Positions 36,417 to 46,959 are shown, counted from the stretch's first letter. The stretch is DNA of 64,000 nt from Sarcophilus harrisii (GCF_902635505.1 NC_045431.1:70172501-70236500); one strand, 5' to 3'. Made by a program: numbers and translations. Notes: generated by a model from the sequence alone, not told the origin.

Positions 36417-36940
36417 CTCGCGAGGACAGAGGGGGAGGTGACGAAGGGCCCCAGTAGCTCGCGAGGACAGAGGGGGAGGTGACGAAGGGCCCCCGTTTCT
36501 CGCGAGGACAGAGGGGGAGGTGACAAAGGGCCCCCGTTTCTCGCGAGGACAGAGGGGGAGGTGACGCAGGGCCCCAGTAGCTCACTAGGACAGAGGGGGA
36601 GTTGACAAAGGGCCCTCATCTCTCGCGAGGACAGAGGGGGAGGTGACGAAGGGCCCCGTTTCTCGCGAGGACAGAGGGGGAGGTGACGAAGGGCCCCCGT
36701 CTCTCGCAAGGACAGAGGGGGAGGTGACGAAGGACCCCCGTTTCTTGCGAGGACAGAGGGGTAGTTGACAAAGGGCCCCCGTCTCTCGCAAGGACAGAGG
36801 GGGAGGTGACGAAGGGCCCCCGTTTCTCGCAAGGACAGAGGGGGAGGTGACAAAGGGCCCCCGTCTCTCGCGAGGACAGAGGGGGAGGTGACAAAGGGCC
36901 CCCCGTTTCTCACGAGGACAGAGGTGACGCAGGGCCCCCG
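36417..36940. repeat. 41-bp minisatellite, about 13 copies, in the ZNF827 3' UTR
   Basis: Tandem units of 41 bp (one of 40, one of 42, the last shortened) read ctcgcgaggacagaggg, then ggaggtgacgaagggcccc with variable ends (cagtag, cgttt, cgtct). Seven units hold an intact CTCGCGAG palindrome (36417, 36458, 36499, 36540, 36622, 36662, 36867). Because 41 is not a multiple of three and no stop is present, all minus-strand frames stay open, producing a spurious 234-residue reading with a 41-residue period. Confidence 0.95.
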
Positions 36941-37141
36941 GGAAGAGGGAGGGTGCTGTACCAAGCCGCGAAGGCCCGAACCGTCACATCCGCTCTCGGC
37001 CCACAAGCCCTCGCGCTCCCTCACGCGGCCCACTCACCCAAACCACGGCAGTGCCCCGGGCGCTACCTTACAGGCGCTGATTGCCCCCGAGGACCGCGCG
37101 CCAGGCTTTCCCTAGCGAGGCCCAATTTCTTCCGGATAAAA

Positions 37142-37167
37142 GGGGGGGGGGGGGGGGGGGGGGGGGG
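37142..37167. repeat. Long G homopolymer (C tract in the ZNF827 transcript)
   Basis: About 26 uninterrupted G on the plus strand, roughly 240 bases after the ZNF827 stop codon. Exact length is prone to sequencing error. It could form G-quadruplex DNA on the plus strand. Confidence 0.9.
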
Positions 37168-37347
37168 AGACATGCCTGGGAAGGTAGAAGAGCGCCACAG
37201 GCCCCCTCGGCGGAGGCCAGAGCGGGCCGCTTTCGTGTCAATGCAAGCGGTGCGCTCGGAGAGCCGCTTCCCCGCAGCGCCGGGTGCGGACCCCCGTCCG
37301 TCTCTGGGTTTTGCAGCAACGTCTGCCTGCTGGAGTTGTGTTTCATG

Positions 37348-37382
37348 GGGGGGGGGGGGGTGTGTGTGTGTGTGTGTGTGTG
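37348..37382. repeat. G run followed by (TG)n
   Basis: About 13 G followed by about ten TG units, starting only 27 bases after the ZNF827 stop on the transcribed strand. Simple sequence in the very proximal 3' UTR. Confidence 0.9.
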
Positions 37383-37408
37383 TTTTTGGTACAGAAACAA
37401 GGCCGTCT

Positions 37409-38225
37409 TCACACAGTCTCCGCCCTTTCTGTCAATCCGAGATAGGCCAGGAAGGAGTGTTTGGGCGAGGGGATGCTGGGAGGTGCGGTCTGAGGTCGGG
37501 GAGGGTGGAATGTGAGATCCGAGGGGTGCTTGGGGTAAAGCATCGTCAGGGGGATGAGATGGGCAAAATCCGAGTTCCGGTACTTGTCAAAGCGCAAAGA
37601 GGAGCCGTTGATGGCCAGGGCCTTGAACGCCAGGTTGGGTTCGGAGCCGCCGTGGGCAGCGGACAGCGCCACCGTCTGCAAAGCCTGGGAGGCGGACATG
37701 ATGGAGAGGGGAGAGAGGAGGTTGCGGGACCGCCCCACCACCAGGAGGGGGCCCCCGGGGGCAGGCTCCTTGGGGGCCGGGCTCTGGCCTTTCTTCTCCT
37801 CCTCCCCGCAGTCCCCCCCGCTCTGGTGCTTCTTCACGTGGCGGCTGAAGACGAAGGGGTGGGTGGTCTTGAACAGGCACTCGTCGCAGCTGAAGGTCTG
37901 GCGCGGGGCGTGTTTCAGCTTCTTGTGCAGGTTGAGATTGTCCTTGCGCTTGCAGCTGTAGCTGCACTGGTCACAGTGGAAGGGCCGCTCGCCGGTGTGG
38001 ACGCGCACGTGCTCAATGAGCTTGTTGGCTGTCTTGGACAGGTAGCCGCACTGGTCGCACTTGTAGTGGTTGCCAAGGCGATGCTCGCGAATGTGCATCT
38101 CCAGCTCCAGCTGGTTGGCCTTGACCATCTGGCAGATCCGGCACTTGTACTCCATCTTGTAGTGGGTCTTCAGGTGGCACTCCATGGCTGCGGGGCGGTT
38201 GGTGGAGTAAATGCAGAATGGGCAC
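37409..38225 (-). CDS. ZNF827: ZNF827 last coding exon (C-terminal zinc fingers 7-11 of those in the window, and C-terminus)
   Basis: Terminal coding exon. The acceptor (ctggcag before 38225) supplies the G that completes a Lys codon begun in the upstream exon. It encodes five C2H2 modules of C-x2-C-x12-H-x3/4-H spacing: CPFC..HLKTH, CRIC..HIREH, CDQC..HVRVH, CDQC..HKKLKH and CDEC..HVKKH. An acidic/Pro-rich linker and a conserved tail ending SFLAYLGLTERAETV and a TGA stop follow. I recognise the reading as the long C-terminus of ZNF827. The protein is known as a nuclear zinc-finger factor that recruits the NuRD repressor complex and acts at telomeres maintained by the ALT pathway and in repression of transcription and splicing; the NuRD-recruiting part is N-terminal and outside this window. 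The exon lies in a CpG-rich block. The reading frame is intact and all finger Cys/His ligands are present. Confidence 0.96.
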
Positions 38226-38944
38226 CTGCCAGGGGATGAGATGACAGGGGAGGTTCAGCGGGCGCCTGCCTCTGGCCCCGACCCCCCGGGCCCTCTCCTG
38301 CACCCCCGCCCTAGCCGCTGCTCGGGGCCACCCGCCTCTGGCTCCCTCGCTCGGTCTTTCCGCTGCCGATGGATAGGGTCCGGCCCTGACCCGGGGAAGG
38401 GGGCCCTCCTGTGGGCCGGGCGAGGCCGGCCGGACTCTCCCGAGGGGGGAGAAAGCTTCCCTCCCCGGCGGCCTCTCGGCTCTCCCTGCTCCCACCGCAC
38501 CGCGACAGGGGACTGCCCCTCCTGTCCTCCAGGGAGGGGGGAATAACACAGTTTCCACTTGTCATGCACCACACCAAGCACATAGAGGGGAAGAGCTACT
38601 TCTAGCATTCCAAAAGGCACACAGAGGCAGAGTCGTGCTCAGGACAGGGACTGTTAGAAGCGGGGCGCTGTCTCGGGGCGTGCTCACGGAACTCGGGGTT
38701 AGAGCCACGGCTTTGTCACGGGGAAGGAAGAGGGAGGAAGCAAAAATTCTGGGAGGGAGGAGGGGAGAAGGGACGCCACTCGGGCCCCAGACAGGCCCCT
38801 GGCTGCGGGGCAGCTTCAGGCCATCGGGCTCCCGACTCTACTGTACGATGGCCCAGACTGCGGGGGTGGCCGGGGCAGGGACTATATATATGGTTTGGCT
38901 TCTTCTATGTCTTGCCTTGCCTTGCCTTTCCGTCCCAATGGTTC

Positions 38945-39076
38945 TGAGCACAGAGGAGGGACTATCTCCACGTAAATGTATAGACCTCAAAATAAATAAT
39001 TAAAGATATACACAACAAAATATATAATACGCAAATATAATAAAATATATAGTCCCTCCTCTATGCTCTGTGCTCA
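38945..39076. repeat. 21-bp inverted repeat with a 7-base insertion in one arm
   Basis: Arm tgagcacagaggagggacta at 38945-38965 is matched by its reverse complement at 39049-39076, interrupted only by seven bases (atgctct). About 83 bp of AT-rich sequence separates the arms. No target duplication is evident, so it need not be a transposon. Confidence 0.85.
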
Positions 39077-39190
39077 TCCATATGTGTGTATATGTATATG
39101 TATAAATACATATGCATATATGTGAACACAGTGATACACAGACACAAAATACATACATACACATACACACACATATATACATATATAAAT
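39077..39190. repeat. TA/TG/CA-rich low-complexity stretch
   Basis: Alternating pyrimidine-purine sequence (tatgtgtgtatatgtatatg, then acatacacacacatatatac) inside the last ZNF827 intron. Confidence 0.8.
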
Positions 39191-41224
39191 GCAGAAAGCT
39201 CTTTGAACTGGATACTGGGAGAGATGAGCTCCAACTCCAGCCGAAGTTGGCTACCCTGAGATAAGGCATTTTCCATTTTGTGACTTGGTTTCCTTATTTT
39301 TAAAGTAAAGATTCTATCTCCTCCCTCCCCTGTCTCTGGGAGAAGTTCTGAGAAGGCCGAGGTTACGACCTCCTTCCAGTCTCTCCTTTCAGATCTGCTG
39401 CGGGGAGTGATGTTTTGTCTGGCTGCGGAGGCCGGGCACTCGTCCAAATTTCAATGAAGCCCAGAGCACCTTCAAAAGTCATTGCCTAGGATTCTCTATA
39501 GAGAACTAACGGGGCAGTCTCTGCTCCCAGAAGTAAGCAGTAGCTTTCAAATGGAAGCTTCTTGAAGGCTTTTGCTTTTGCCTTTATATTCTCCTTTTTG
39601 TACCGCCTGATTGCCGGTACATAGGGAATGACTTGTTCAATTCAAGTGGGTATAAAAGAAAAGCCCATTTCAAACTGAGGGCCTTGCCAGAAGGAGTTAA
39701 CTCCCATTGCTCTGAGCTAGGCCCCTGCCCCTCTAAAAAAAGAGTTCTATCAATTCTAATCTGTAAAAGTAATAAAGTGGTCAGATTGGATCTACAACAT
39801 GAATAGCACATGGAAAACAGCAGCCCCATCTCCAAAAAGCCAATTTTGATGTTTATCCTCCATTGTTTTAAAGACATTTCTCAATCTTTCTTTTGCAGCT
39901 CAAGCAAAATGGCAAAATTTTTGGTTTTTTTTTTTCCTTCTGTGCTCCCATTATTAATTTTAAAGACACCCTTCTCAGGCAAATTAATTCTCTGGCATGG
40001 CAAGAAAAAAACAAAACAAAGCAAAACCAAAACAGAGACTCACTGTATAGCCAGAAGGCATTAGCAATTTTTTCAAAGAATTCTTCTACTTGGTCATCCT
40101 AGAACATAAACTATTACACAGGGGATTGTTAGCACCGCCCGGGAAATGTCTGTACAACAGAAGAATCAGAGTTGATTGTGCATTCTCCCCCATCACATCC
40201 AGAGATTCCTAATTTCTCGGCCCCTCTGAGGCCAACTGGCAAAGCCACAAATACTGGGTGCCAATGTGTTAACGTGTGTGATTGGGCTATTTGCAGACTA
40301 ATCCAATCACAAAAAAAGGGAAAAAAAATACTTGCAGTTAGTTACTTAAGAGGGAGGAGATGTGTGTGTGTGTGCAATGGTAGCCAATCCCTGAGCAATC
40401 CCTGGGTATAATCCTCACAAGATGGCCAACCCATCCTCCACCCTCAGCTCTCTGGAAACATTAATCCAGAGTCTCTTTCCGGTGACCCTCCATCCACTAA
40501 CCCTCCCAACTCCTCTTCCTCCCCAACTTCCCTTCAATACCCATCACACCATAACAAAATCTTGCTTGAGAAAAAAAAATTGTGCATCTTATGTGCTAAC
40601 CAACAGGGGAGGTACCCGCTAAGAATGAAATCCTTCATCCTTTTCTGCTTGAGCCAGCCTGACCAATGACTTCATTGCCTTGTTGGGGCTCTTCTCTTTT
40701 CTGCTCTCTCAATACAATGAGCCAATAGAGTCAGGCTGAATTTTAAAGATGGGTGGTTTAGTCTGTCCCACAAGCCTTATTCTAGGCTGTTTTCTAAGCT
40801 GAGAGCATTTGTGGGCAAGAACTGTGCTTTTATATTAAAGTGTATGTTGTGTCTTTATGATCCTCTATAAGGATTATGGTAAAATCTGCCCTGACCTTCC
40901 TTCTGGAGCAGGTGGCCCTCCTAGCCGCAGGCTACAGGCAATAGTAGGCCCCATGCCTATTGGTTAGTTGGACCAACACATAGTAGAGCCACTGATAATT
41001 CTGATTATTGATGAGAAATGCTGCCCAGAATCCTTGGGAAGATGTTCCTGGAAGGGACAGCTCTTGGAACACTGAAATCTAGACCTTTCCTTTCTCAGGG
41101 AGGAACAGTTGCCCCAGGGATTTCAGGAATCCACTGGACACAGTTATATCACTGAATCACAAGTTGCTGCTATAAAAAAATTGCTCAACAGATAATGTTG
41201 GCAAAATTGCATCAGGGATGGGGC

Positions 41225-41252
41225 ATGTGTGTGTGTGTGTGTGTGTGTGTGT
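41225..41252. repeat. (GT)n microsatellite
   Basis: About 14 GT units in the last ZNF827 intron. A run of about 17 G follows at 41309-41326. Confidence 0.9.
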
Positions 41253-41796
41253 GACAATGAGATAGATAAGGCTGCTTCACTGATAAGACACAGGTGGTGG
41301 TGGCGGTTGGGGGGGGGGGGGGGGGGATGGACAGTGTCTCCTGAGATCACTGAAACGAAATCCAAATAAAACTGCAGTAGAATAAGGATTTAGCCAGGCA
41401 GCCATGTGCTGAAGAGGGCGCTGGATTTGGAACTGGAGAAGCTGGACTGTGGTCTCAGTTTTGTCTCCATGTGACCCTAGCCTCAGTTTCCCCATCTGTC
41501 AAATGTGCAGGGTTGGATTAGATGGCCTCTAAAATTCCATCCAGCTCTAAGCTAATTATTCTCTCAAGGACTGCATCCTTTGGAGTGGTTGGCTGAAACG
41601 CCCCGAGGTGCCCTTCCTGTCCCTCTGTCCCCCATCTGGCCTGTGGCCGCCTAGGACCCCAGGGAGGACGGGTCCCACCCACAGCAGGCAGAAAGGACGG
41701 GGCCCCTGCCCCCCCCCAGCCCCTCCAGCCCACCCTCTGCCCACGGGGTAGGGGGTTGAACAACGCAGTAAAAGGTTCGGTACTTGCTTTCCTTAC

Positions 41797-41974
41797 TTGA
41801 GCCCACCAGTGGGGACAGTGTGGCATTTCTTGTGCTCCAGCAGCTGCTCGGGAGTCTTCATGAACTTGTGGCACACGTCACACTCAAACATCCGTGTGAT
41901 CAGGTGGATCTGCAGGTGGCGTTCAAACATGTTCTTCGTCTTGCAGACGAAGTTGCAGAAAACACATTCGAACC
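41797..41974 (-). CDS. ZNF827: ZNF827 internal exon (two C2H2 modules)
   Basis: 178-nt exon. The acceptor ctttcag precedes 41974; the donor is AA|GTAAGG at 41797/41796. It starts with two bases of a Gly codon and ends with the AA of a Lys codon. It encodes two C2H2 modules, CVFC..HLQIH and CDVC..HKKCH, then TVPTGGL. The residues match ZNF827 as I know it almost exactly (ECVFCNFVCKTKNMFERHL). If the following intron were kept, the reading would end at once, because AAG is followed by TAA inside the donor. That would give a product lacking the five C-terminal fingers; a shorter ZNF827 form ending near this point is known in human. The upstream intron is only about 415 bp. Confidence 0.96.
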
Positions 41975-42389
41975 CTGAAAGGATCAACGTGTGTGTGGGT
42001 GGGAGGGGTCCCCCCTCCTGCCTGCTGTGTGCCAGGCACTGGGCACCTGCGGGCACACCTCCCTAGGTCCCTGAGCATCCGCCCTCACCCTCGTGAGAAT
42101 CACCTCAAAAGCCAATTAAAAAAACCCAAAGTGGTTAAAATTAGTCTCTCAGAGCTGGAAGGGAAGGAATTTGGAGGCCATCTAGTCCGCCCTGCACCTG
42201 AACCAAAATCCCCTAGGCAACAAACAAACGCCCTCGGCAATGGGCCAGTCAGCCAATGGGCCAGTCAGCCTCCGGGCCTGCGCCCCTTCGCCTCAGGCCG
42301 GGCCTTATTTTCAAGCCTCTGTTAATCTGCGGAGGGAGGGTGACGGCAGGATGGGGAGGAGAGGGCACCTGTGTCCCAGCTCCCCTTAC
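41975..42389 (-). other. Short ZNF827 intron
   Basis: About 415 bp, GTAAGG to ctttcag. It contains a MIR-like segment near 42140-42200 (agagctggaaggg..catctag) and a direct repeat of gggccagtcagcc at 42241-42270. Confidence 0.85.
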
Positions 42390-42581
42390 CTTTCTCTGAC
42401 TTTTCTTCTGTGTTCAGTAAGGGCTGGCTCCCAGGCACGACGGAAATGACCAGAAGGTTGTTCCCTCCCTTGTTCTTCTGGGTTACGTCCGAGTCATCTT
42501 TGCTGTTAGCTGAGTCACTGAGTGCCGACAGGGAAGATGAAGAAGGGCTGTTGGACTCACTGGGAGTCTTCCTCTCTTCCC
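42390..42581 (-). CDS. ZNF827: ZNF827 internal exon (Ser-rich linker, no finger)
   Basis: 192-nt exon between acceptor ccttcag (before 42581) and donor G|GTAAGG (42390/42389). It enters with two bases and leaves with one base of a Gly codon, so it is phase-compatible with both neighbours. It encodes about 64 residues with no zinc finger: a Ser/Asp-rich linker (ERKTPSESNSPSSSSLSALS, then NSKDDSD) and a hydrophobic patch GGNNLLVISVVPGSQP before EKSEKG. The order and wording match ZNF827 between its middle and C-terminal finger clusters. The low-complexity serine run suggests a flexible, probably phosphorylated linker; that is inference. The exon length is divisible by three, so skipping it would keep the frame and simply bring the finger clusters closer. 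Confidence 0.95.
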
Positions 42582-42849
42582 CTGAAGGATAAGGGAAACA
42601 AACGGGCCGTTACCCAGCCAGGCAAGACAGATCAAAGCAAAGGCGCAGGGTCTCTGGCCGGAGCAGGGGCTGCCCTGCAGCATGAGGGGCTCTGAGGTTG
42701 GGGAGGGCCAACCGGGAGATCCGGCAGTGAGGATGGGAGGGGGGCAAGCAGCCTCTGCTGGTTTGGAGAAGGGGCCTAGGCGGATAAAAAGTGCCTCTGG
42801 GCCCCAGTGGTGTCAAATCCCCAGGGGGCGGCTATTACAGTAATGGGGC

Positions 42850-43090
42850 GAGGGAAAGAAACACTTATTAATCGCCTACTGTGCCTGGCTGTGCTAAGTG
42901 CTTTACAAATATCGTCCTCACAACAACCTGGGGAAGCCAGGGCATGTTATTATCTCTCCTTTACAGTTGAAGGAACTGAGGCGTTAGCTGTTGCCCAGGG
43001 GCACGCCATTGGGAAGTGCCTGAGTTTGGATTTGACCGAAGGTCTTTTGCCTCTGATGGCTGCAGAACAGCCCAGCTGTGACAGTTTCAT
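42850..43090 (-). mobile_element. MIR-type SINE
   Basis: Antisense: cttattaatcgcctactgtg, gtgctaagtgctttacaaat and ttgaaggaactgaggcgtta. Confidence 0.65.
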
Positions 43091-43309
43091 TGGCTCAGAC
43101 CATAGCACCCCTTTCCCCGGCCCTTGGGGGCTCTGGTCTCACACAAGAATATTCTGGGGGGTGCTGCTCTCAATATCTGGGAAGCACCAGATGTTGGGAG
43201 AGTTGGGGATAGCCAGATAATGAGTAGGCAGTGCCAGCCGAGAGCATCAGGAGGGCGAGGGCCACGGAAATGAGGCCCTAGAGGAGGAGGAGGATCCCTG
43301 AATCACAGG

Positions 43310-43420
43310 TGGAGGGCTGGAAGTGAGTTCAGAGGTCATCTGATTTTACAAAGAGGGGACCAAGACCGGCAGAGATGAAGGGCCCGCTCTTGATCATTCA
43401 GAAAGTGCTGGAGATGGGTT
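43310..43420 (-). mobile_element. MIR-type SINE
   Basis: Antisense: ggaagtgagttcagaggtca and gattttacaaagaggggacc. Confidence 0.45.
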
Positions 43421-43740
43421 TATATTGAAGGGCACAAAAATGGTTACAGGAAAAAAAAATCCACCATTAAGGATAAAGGTTCTTCAAAAAGGAAACAAAG
43501 GGAGTTTGGGTTTCCTATCACCATTGTAAAAATGAGGCTGCATTTCAACTGCTCTGGTTGGTTTTCGTCTCTTTCCATATACAGAGAAGGTTTTTTTTTG
43601 TTTTTTTTTTTTTTTTTACTCTGAACTTCACAAATACCAGCTGCCTAAAATGAATGTTTCCAAATACAAAGGAACACACAAAAAGAATTGTATGTGACAT
43701 CATGAATATCCACTATGTAAATATTGCTTTTAAAAAGCAT

Positions 43741-44160
43741 ATCATGAATTCAACACATTACTTTCAAAACTGTCCTGACTGTCTGGATTTCCTTCAGATT
43801 TTTTTTTCTGTTCTCTTCTGTGTATATCTATCTACAATTATAAGCTTTGTTGTTACCTTTAGTTTTCCTGATAGTCACTTCTAGAATACACTCTTCACTA
43901 TGCATCTAGCTCTACAAACAAGGACTGAAACAAATAAAAAAAAAAAAAAAACATAGCATGAAATCAAAACATTACTTTCAAAACTGTCCTGATTGTCTGG
44001 ATTTCCTTCAGATTTATTTTTTTCTGTTCTCTTCTGTGTATATCTATCTACAATTATAAGCTTTGTTGTTACCTTTAGTTTTCCCCAACAGTCACTTCTA
44101 GACATATACTCTTCCCTATGCATCTCAGCCCTACAAATAAGGGCTGAAACAAAAGTTAAG
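43741..44160. repeat. 214-bp tandem duplication in a ZNF827 intron
   Basis: Two direct copies start at 43741 and 43955, sharing ctttcaaaactgtcctga, tgtgtatatctatctacaat and tcacttctaga, with over 90% identity by eye. An A run at 43936-43951 ends the first copy. Confidence 0.92.
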
Positions 44161-44689
44161 CAAAAGTGATGAATACTAAAAATGGCAATATATGTCATAT
44201 TCCATATCTGCAATTCTTAATGTCTCCTCCTCCCCTGACTTTTGAAAACTATTACCTCTCTGATTCTTGATTCAGGAACTACTAGAATTTCTCCTTCCTA
44301 ATTGAGGGCCACTTTAATGAGAGTTGATGGAAAATAATTGACGGAACTTTAAGTCGCCAAGGAAATTGTACCTTGGGATTTGTTTTGAAGAACTACTTAA
44401 ACCATATTTCCCAAAGACAGGAGAAACCACAGCTGGCACTTTTTAATTAAAAAAAATTGGTTTATAGAAACTTTCATTCCAGGAAAAAGCATTGCAGAAC
44501 ATGTCTTATAGGAAGAATGAGGAATGATGGATGCATTGATAGTTTAAATGTTGTGCAGTAGAAACAAAATGTACGAGAGCCCCCAAGGCAAGCTTCCAAT
44601 GCATTGAATAGATCATGTGTGGAGGAGATGATTAAAAATCACACAGGATGAAGTGTGGATAGACTGTGATAATGTGCAGTACAACCACC

Positions 44690-44885
44690 ACCACCACAAT
44701 AATAATAATAAACAATAGTTTGCATTTATATAGCACTTTAAAAAACATTCCATTTGAAAGAACCCTGTGAAGTACTCTAATCCTCATTTTACAGATGAAG
44801 AGACAGGATAAGAGAGATTAAGTGATGTTCAAGGCACGATTTGAACTTGGTTGTTTTGTCCTCAAGTCTAGTTCTTTTTAGAAAG
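44690..44885 (-). mobile_element. MIR-type SINE
   Basis: Antisense: gcatttatatagcactttaa and cattttacagatgaagagac, preceded by (AAT)n. Confidence 0.6.
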
Positions 44886-46544
44886 GAGTACTCACAATGT
44901 TGAGATCACAGGTCCTTAGAAGGATGGACTGAACTAAAGTACCTTGAAGCTAAATCATCTGGGGACTTTCTACAGGATGATTCTCTTTTTAATTCCCTTC
45001 CTGACTGTCTGGGTCAGAGTAAGACCAAATTGTTCAATAGGAAAGAAGGTTTTTTTGGGGATTTGCTCGCCTCCCTTTGGTAACTTTCACTCTTTTAGTT
45101 CCTCTTATGTCTGCTCTCAGAACTCTCCAATAAAGTATGAATTGAGGACCCGAGGTCCTCGCCTGCTTTCTGTTATAAGCACTTTTCACTTCCTTCTCCT
45201 GTTCCCCATTTAAAAAAAACAACTTATATTTCCTGTAGTCCAAGTTTTCTCTGCTGTGTAGTCTGATCTCTCGACCCCTACTATTAGCAGGTTAATGTGC
45301 TACTACACACCCTTCCTATGGAGCATGGTGAACTAACAGGGAGCTTCTGGAGATAACCAAGAGTAATCTCAATGGTGCAGTGGTAAACTGGTGAAAAAGT
45401 TACATGGACTCATGCATCAACTGGGACTGCATCCAAGTATGAATAGTTTGGATGCTTTGTGGCAGTCATGTGAACCACAAAGCCCTCCTTGTTCACAAGG
45501 TTTTCCTGGGTGCTTTGCCATACTCATGTTATGGAAACACAACCTTACACTTGCACATTACCTCAATCATTGACATACGAGGAAAGGTAGACTCAATATT
45601 CAAAAGGATATCTGATGCCAAAGTGGATACTTCTTTCCATGAGCCTGATTGTCTGTCCCTCCTGGTTCACACATATTCATACCTTCCCCCAAGTTTATCA
45701 CAGGGTTCTACCCAACATGTTTAGGTCTTTTCTTGCCTTCTGAAACCCTGAGGTCACCAGTGGAGCACACAGCTGGTCATTACTCAATATTGAACATGGG
45801 GCAGTCCATCTTGTTTTTGAATCATTCATTTCTTTGATGATTTTCTTTCTTCTACTTTTTCTCTGTAGTTCTGTTTTTGTTGCATCTTGCATCCTGCTTA
45901 CACCCCAAATGGGTCTCTCCTTTGTCCTCTGAGTGTCTCTCATTTTCCATTCTTCGGAGACTTTAGTATTACATGATACAGCCACAAACTGACTCCAGTA
46001 AAGTACTAGTATGAAAAAAGATGGATCTTTGCTTCTGGTATTCGCCTCCTTCTTTCTAAATCTCAAGGATGTTCTAGTTCTTTGTAAGAGAAAATTAGGG
46101 CTTGAATATTTTTTTGGGGGGAGAATTAATTTAATATCAATACTATCAATCTATGATGGACTCTATTTATCAGCATGGCTGTATTTTAGAAATGAACAGA
46201 ACATTTTCTGAGAGATACTGAATACATCTCTGGAATTGTTTTGCCAAATCCATCCTCTGAAGATAGCTTATCTAACAGAGTACAATGAATGATTGCTTTA
46301 AATTGCTTTTGAGAACTAACTTTTTCTTTTTAACATTTCAATTACTATCTTTAAAAATAGGCTTCTATGCCCTAAAGCTTACTGACATTAGATACAGCCA
46401 CTGGATGATAACAAATTAATAAATACATCAAAGTACTAAGGTCAAATGCTATCACAAGAAAGAAAAATAGCCCAGATTTTCCTTGTTTTCAACCATAGTT
46501 CTGGCTATGTCATCTCACCTGCTTCCCTAGGTCTATGATTCATA

Positions 46545-46765
46545 TTTCTATAGTTCTTTATGATCCACAAAGCTCTTTCATCACAATCCTGGGAGGTAGG
46601 TAGGTCAAATATTATTATCCCCATTTAATAGATGTTAACATTTAACAGATTTAACTGAATTTTTGGAAGTTAAATAATTTGCACTGAATCATTCAATTGG
46701 GAGGTATCCACAGTTGGGACTAGAACCCAAATCTTCTGGCTCAAAATCTAATTCTCTTTAATTTT
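46545..46765 (-). mobile_element. MIR-type SINE
   Basis: Antisense: tttatgatccacaaagctct, attattatccccatttaata and gggactagaacccaaatctt. Confidence 0.6.
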
Positions 46766-46959
46766 TATTCTGCCTTCATTTGTTGGGAAAGGGAGATGGG
46801 GGGATATCAAGAAGTCACATTTAATATAGCCTTTAAAAGTGGTGTGGTGCCTTTTGATGTTGCCATTGACTTATACATTTAAATACCATTTATTAAGTAA
46901 TGACCACATGTCAGGGAAAGGAAAAAGATTTTCCAGCAGTGACAAGGGAGGTCATTTCA

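Larger units (their letters stand above)
33740..37408 (-). other. ZNF827: ZNF827 3' untranslated region (probable extent)
   Basis: Downstream of the TGA at 37411-37409 no splice signal or coding exon of the gene follows, and the strand stays free of recognised transposons down to about 33.75 kb, in contrast to the repeat-dense DNA beyond it. It holds the 41-bp minisatellite, a 17-bp hairpin and a long C tract (G on the plus strand). The final 300 bases are AU-rich, as is usual for a distal 3' UTR. The end is inferred from the last plausible poly(A) signal, so length (~3.7 kb) is an estimate. Confidence 0.6.
36120..38560. promoter_or_regulatory. CpG-rich block over the ZNF827 last exon and proximal 3' UTR
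   Basis: CG dinucleotides are dense here and scarce in most of the window. The block includes the last coding exon, the minisatellite and flanking GC-rich DNA on both sides, including the start of the preceding intron (38226-38560). It looks like a 3'-located CpG island. Whether it acts as a promoter or only reflects GC-rich zinc-finger coding sequence plus a CpG-containing minisatellite cannot be told from sequence. Confidence 0.65.
38226..41796 (-). other. ZNF827 last intron
   Basis: GT (GTAAGG) at its start and CAG at its end. The half near the last exon is GC-rich. It contains an inverted repeat (38945-39076), a TA/CA-rich stretch (39077-39190), a (GT)n and a G run. No transposon of recent age and no second gene were recognised in it. 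Confidence 0.85.

Noticed and set aside
36417-36940. CRISPR-like array
   Set aside because: Units are directly abutting with no unique spacers, and the context is a vertebrate gene.
36329-37033. 234-residue minus-strand protein with 41-residue repeats
   Set aside because: It arises because the 41-bp minisatellite lacks stops in all three frames; it lies in the 3' UTR.
36953-38239. 428-codon plus-strand open reading frame
   Set aside because: It is the antisense of the ZNF827 last exon and GC-rich 3' UTR, runs through the G tract as polyglycine and shows no domain; the minus strand carries the clear zinc-finger reading.
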